A stretch of DNA of 64,000 bases from CAYPHJ01 sp964410485 (GTDB lineage: Bacteria; Desulfobacterota; Binatia; UBA9968): NCBI GenBank assembly GCA_964410485.1, contig CAYPHJ010000006.1:15292-79291 (forward strand), written 5' to 3'. Every line of letters begins with the position of its first letter. Within the stretch, counting starts at the first letter, position 1. Positions 62,076 to 64,000 of this stretch are shown here, one piece after another. The notes under the pieces are model-generated. The model saw only the letters and a list, made by a program, of their open reading frames with translations, was not told the origin of the DNA and did not search any database. A program made the translations under genes and the position numbers.

Positions 62076-62630
62076 TTACTCTGTGAAGGAGTGATTTTTC
62101 AAAAAGGCGTCAGCATCGGATGCGCTGAAAAAGACCAAGCGAATCTCCTGAATCCGAGTATCGCTGCGCAAAAAATCTTCAATGGCTCGGGACGAGACTC
62201 TGGCCGCCTCATCCCGAGGATAGCCATAAACCCCGGTGGAGATCGCCGGAAAAGCCACCGTTTTGAGCCGATTATTAGCGGCAAGTTGAAGTGAATTGCG
62301 GTAGCAAGCTGCCAGCAACTCGGCCTTGTCTTCTCCTCCTTGCCCGTATACCGGCCCTACGCTATGGATGACATATTTGGCCGGCATCTTGCCCGCAGTC
62401 GTCATCACGGCTTGCCCTGCGGGCAAGCCGCCCGGATACTTATACCGTCGAACCTCCTTGCACTCTTCTAGTATCTCCGGACCACCGGTTCGATGGATGG
62501 CTCCGTCCACCCCGCCGCCGCCCAACAAAGTGCTATTCGCCGCATTGACCACGGCATCAACCGCTTCCTTGGTGATATCGCCAACCTTCACTGTCACTCG
62601 GCCGTTGAGAAACGTGCTCACATTGGCCAT
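62076..62630 (-). CDS. Macro-domain protein, O-acetyl-ADP-ribose deacetylase-like
   Basis: 184 aa from ATG 62630, with GGGGAGG six bases upstream; the 52-codon extension overlaps the preceding gene and is not conserved. ADP-ribose-binding macro domain: VNAANSTLLGGGGVDGAIHR and AFPAISTGVYGYPRDEAARV are characteristic of the YmdB/MacroD subgroup that removes acetyl from O-acetyl-ADP-ribose or ADP-ribose from proteins. Same strand as grdC and probably in its operon. Its link to the Grd proteins is unknown. Confidence 0.9.
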   Translation of the reverse strand: MANVSTFLNGRVTVKVGDITKEAVDAVVNAANSTLLGGGGVDGAIHRTGGPEILEECKEVRRYKYPGGLPAGQAVMTTAGKMPAKYVIHSVGPVYGQGGEDKAELLAACYRNSLQLAANNRLKTVAFPAISTGVYGYPRDEAARVSSRAIEDFLRSDTRIQEIRLVFFSASDADAFLKNHSFTE

Positions 62631-62652
62631 CGATGCCTCCCCGTCAAGCGGG

Positions 62653-63423
62653 CTAAACGGCCTGAGCTTTTTGAACTCTGCCCTCCACTCGAGGCAACGC
62701 TCCAGCCGTTTCCAAGACCGGGAGCAGCTCAGCAAAACTTCGGATCGTGAAATTCGGGCCGGCTGCCGCAAGCGTCTCCTCATCATTGTAGGAGTGGTCC
62801 GTCACGAGCGCTACCGTGAGCACTTCCAGCTCGGTATTGCCCACCTTGCACCCACTGACGTTTCTGCCGGCACGGAGGTACGTCGCGGTTCCCGTAAGAA
62901 GAATGACGCGTAGACGCGGAAGCTTGTGCTTTCGGTAGAGATAATATAATCCCTGCTCCTTCGCATAATAAGTTTGATCGCGATCGATAATCTCGTCGAA
63001 GTAAACGCCAATACCGTAGTTCTCCATGGCCTGATGTTTGTAGCGCCGCCCGCCCGTGGTCATCAGCACATTGCGCAAACCCGCCTGCCGGGTCTCCTTC
63101 AGTGACGTCTCAATACCCGGAATGAACTCCGGCGGATCGGCATCGAACCGGTGCTTGCGCGCAATCTCGAGCGCGTGCGCTCTGATCTCCGCGCGCTTCT
63201 CTTCGTTGAAGATCAGGGTAGGATCACTATGATACAATCGCGAAAACAGTAAGGGAATTAGAAATAGATCAAAAGGTCCATCCGCTATTTTTCGCAGTCT
63301 GTGGAAGCTCAGCGGCTCAAGGTTGTAACGCGGCAAGATTTCATTAACGATCGTAAGCACGCGCTGAATGTCCGTCTCTACCGTGTCGGACATCGTGCGC
63401 ACCAGAAAAGTCTCTGTTGCCAT
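62653..63423 (-). CDS. HAD-fold protein lacking catalytic acids (possible pseudoenzyme)
   Basis: 256 aa from ATG 63423, with AAGGAGG upstream; a longer reading has no support. The course of the chain matches subfamily IA HAD phosphatases: the IPGIETSLKETRQAGLRNVL helix-strand, IGVYFDEIIDRDQTYYAKEQG with the motif III Lys, and a final FTIRSFAELLPVLE. But motif I (DxDGT) aligns with VRTMSDTV, so both Asp are replaced, and motif IV (GDxxxD) aligns with LTGTATYLRAG, with the acids lost. Motif II is TTGG. The protein is intact, so it may be a binding or regulatory HAD paralogue. First gene of the minus-strand macro-grdC-grdA run. Confidence 0.72.
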   Translation of the reverse strand: MATETFLVRTMSDTVETDIQRVLTIVNEILPRYNLEPLSFHRLRKIADGPFDLFLIPLLFSRLYHSDPTLIFNEEKRAEIRAHALEIARKHRFDADPPEFIPGIETSLKETRQAGLRNVLMTTGGRRYKHQAMENYGIGVYFDEIIDRDQTYYAKEQGLYYLYRKHKLPRLRVILLTGTATYLRAGRNVSGCKVGNTELEVLTVALVTDHSYNDEETLAAAGPNFTIRSFAELLPVLETAGALPRVEGRVQKAQAV

Positions 63424-63547
63424 GGCGCGTTCCTCCTTTTCCCTGCCGACGTCGATTTCGAAACGGGTCACGACGCGTGTTCGGCTTGTCGGCCCAGATC
63501 GGATACTAGTCGATGCACAAGAAGCTGGCAAGGCCCGGCGAACAGCC

Positions 63548-63586
63548 GGTCTCGGGTTTCGCGTTCCGCGTCTCGCGTTTGTCGGG
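63548..63586. repeat. GTCTCGGG-family repeat, single arm
   Basis: GGTCTCGGGTTTCGCGTTCC and CGCGTCTCGCG words between the HNH gene and the HAD-like gene. Confidence 0.45.
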
Positions 63587-63654
63587 ATGCCCCGCCACTC
63601 CCGCCTGCGTTTCGTGGTTGCCGAAAGCGGAACTTGAAGACTTGAAATCTGGAA

Positions 63655-63933
63655 CTAGAAGCTCTTTTCAAACGGGAGACGGTATTTACGTTCCGAGTTG
63701 CAAGCTTTGCAACTGGACACGACGTTGCCCTTGGTGGATTTGCCGCCGCGTATAATCGGCACGAGGTGATCCATCGTGAGGTCTCGTGGTGCAAAGTGGC
63801 CGCCGCAATGATGGCAGATCCCGCTGGCGCGCTTGCGCTTCCACCACTGAGTCGCGCGCAGCTCTTTTGCCTTCCGTCGTTCGCGCTTGATGTGCTCTTC
63901 TGTGACCTCGACTAGAAACGCTTGCGGCTCCAT
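63655..63933 (-). CDS. HNH endonuclease-domain protein
   Basis: 92 aa. Zinc-bracketed HNH motif: CHHC, MDHLVPIIRGG, then NVVSSCKACN. The N-terminus is a charged helix (EEHIKRERRKAKELRATQWW). Small free-standing HNH proteins of this type resemble 5-methylcytosine-specific McrA-like or intron-type nucleases, but no element, intein or intron is visible around it. No convincing Shine-Dalgarno. Confidence 0.8.
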   Translation of the reverse strand: MEPQAFLVEVTEEHIKRERRKAKELRATQWWKRKRASGICHHCGGHFAPRDLTMDHLVPIIRGGKSTKGNVVSSCKACNSERKYRLPFEKSF

Positions 63934-63980
63934 AAGTTTCAGATCATTTCACTCTTGTCCAAAATCTCCCCTGGCCCCTC

Positions 63981-64000
63981 CCTTCGACCACGCTCAGGGC
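63981..64000. repeat. Partial CTTCGAC...CTCAGGGC repeat at window edge
   Basis: CCTTCGACCACGCTCAGGGC matches a short sequence common in the repeats of environmental genomes. It runs off the right edge. Confidence 0.35.

Noticed and set aside
1..64000. tRNA, rRNA, insertion sequence or prophage genes
   Set aside because: I looked through all gaps and found no cloverleaf-like sequences, transposase or phage proteins; a tRNA search program could still find one.

Overview
The window is a chromosomal segment of a free-living bacterium, densely coding, with moderately high GC by eye, predominantly minus-strand operons and short intergenic gaps (none above 300 bases). Gene order is of deltaproteobacterial type: tilS-ftsH-folP-cdaA-cdaR-glmM-pdxJ-nnr-tsaE-lysC-cimA matches the order I know from Geobacter-like genomes, and purF-purL-purQ-purS-purB-dut-M16 peptidase-pnp-rpsO is a typical neighbour set. 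The HyuA/HyuB, LigA/LigB and NDP-forming acyl-CoA synthetase genes together with abundant intergenic hairpin repeats suggest an uncultivated Desulfobacterota/Binatota/Methylomirabilota-like lineage. That placement is inference.

Layout. 1-2.6 kb: cystathionine gamma-synthase-type enzyme (cut by the left edge) and thrC. 2.8-10.5 kb: an MFS transporter divergent from hyuA plus two tandem hyuB paralogues, then a SWIB-domain protein. 10.8-21.3 kb: purine synthesis genes, dut, an M16 peptidase, pnp and rpsO, all minus. 21.5-27.7 kb: a periplasmic retropepsin-like protease, a two-gene FrdA-like flavoprotein/2Fe-2S module, rnc, and the tRNA-modification genes mtaB and mnmA. 28-42.3 kb: cysE, cimA, lysC, tsaE, nnr, pdxJ, the c-di-AMP/cell-wall set glmM-cdaR-cdaA, folP, ftsH, tilS. 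42.5-50.7 kb: a LemA lipoprotein, an NDP-forming acyl-CoA synthetase, a ferric-iron-type ABC importer and a beta-propeller protein. 50.8-53.5 kb: quinone oxidoreductase-like gene, LigB, a half-size GDT1 protein and LigA, which look like a ring-cleavage module. 53.8-60 kb: MltD-like transglycosylase, gltA, sixA, sthA, a PPOX-family protein and gph. 60.1-64 kb: a minus-strand cluster of grdA, grdC, a macro-domain gene and a HAD-like gene, then an HNH nuclease.

The most notable item is grdA at 60163-60618. An in-frame TGA at 60493-60495 sits exactly at the selenocysteine site of glycine-reductase protein A (motif CFVU), and a candidate SECIS hairpin follows it. Read conventionally, only the part after the TGA looks like a gene. 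It is paired with grdC, but grdB, grdD and grdE are not in the window, and the cluster also holds a macro-domain protein and a HAD-fold protein that has lost its catalytic acids. The cell must therefore have a selenocysteine insertion system elsewhere in the genome.

Other points of interest are the tandem hyuB genes, the LigB/GDT1/LigA arrangement, an FrdA-like enzyme whose iron-sulfur partner keeps only the 2Fe-2S domain, and several families of short-word inverted repeats between cistrons. No rRNA, tRNA, CRISPR array, insertion sequence or riboswitch was recognised.
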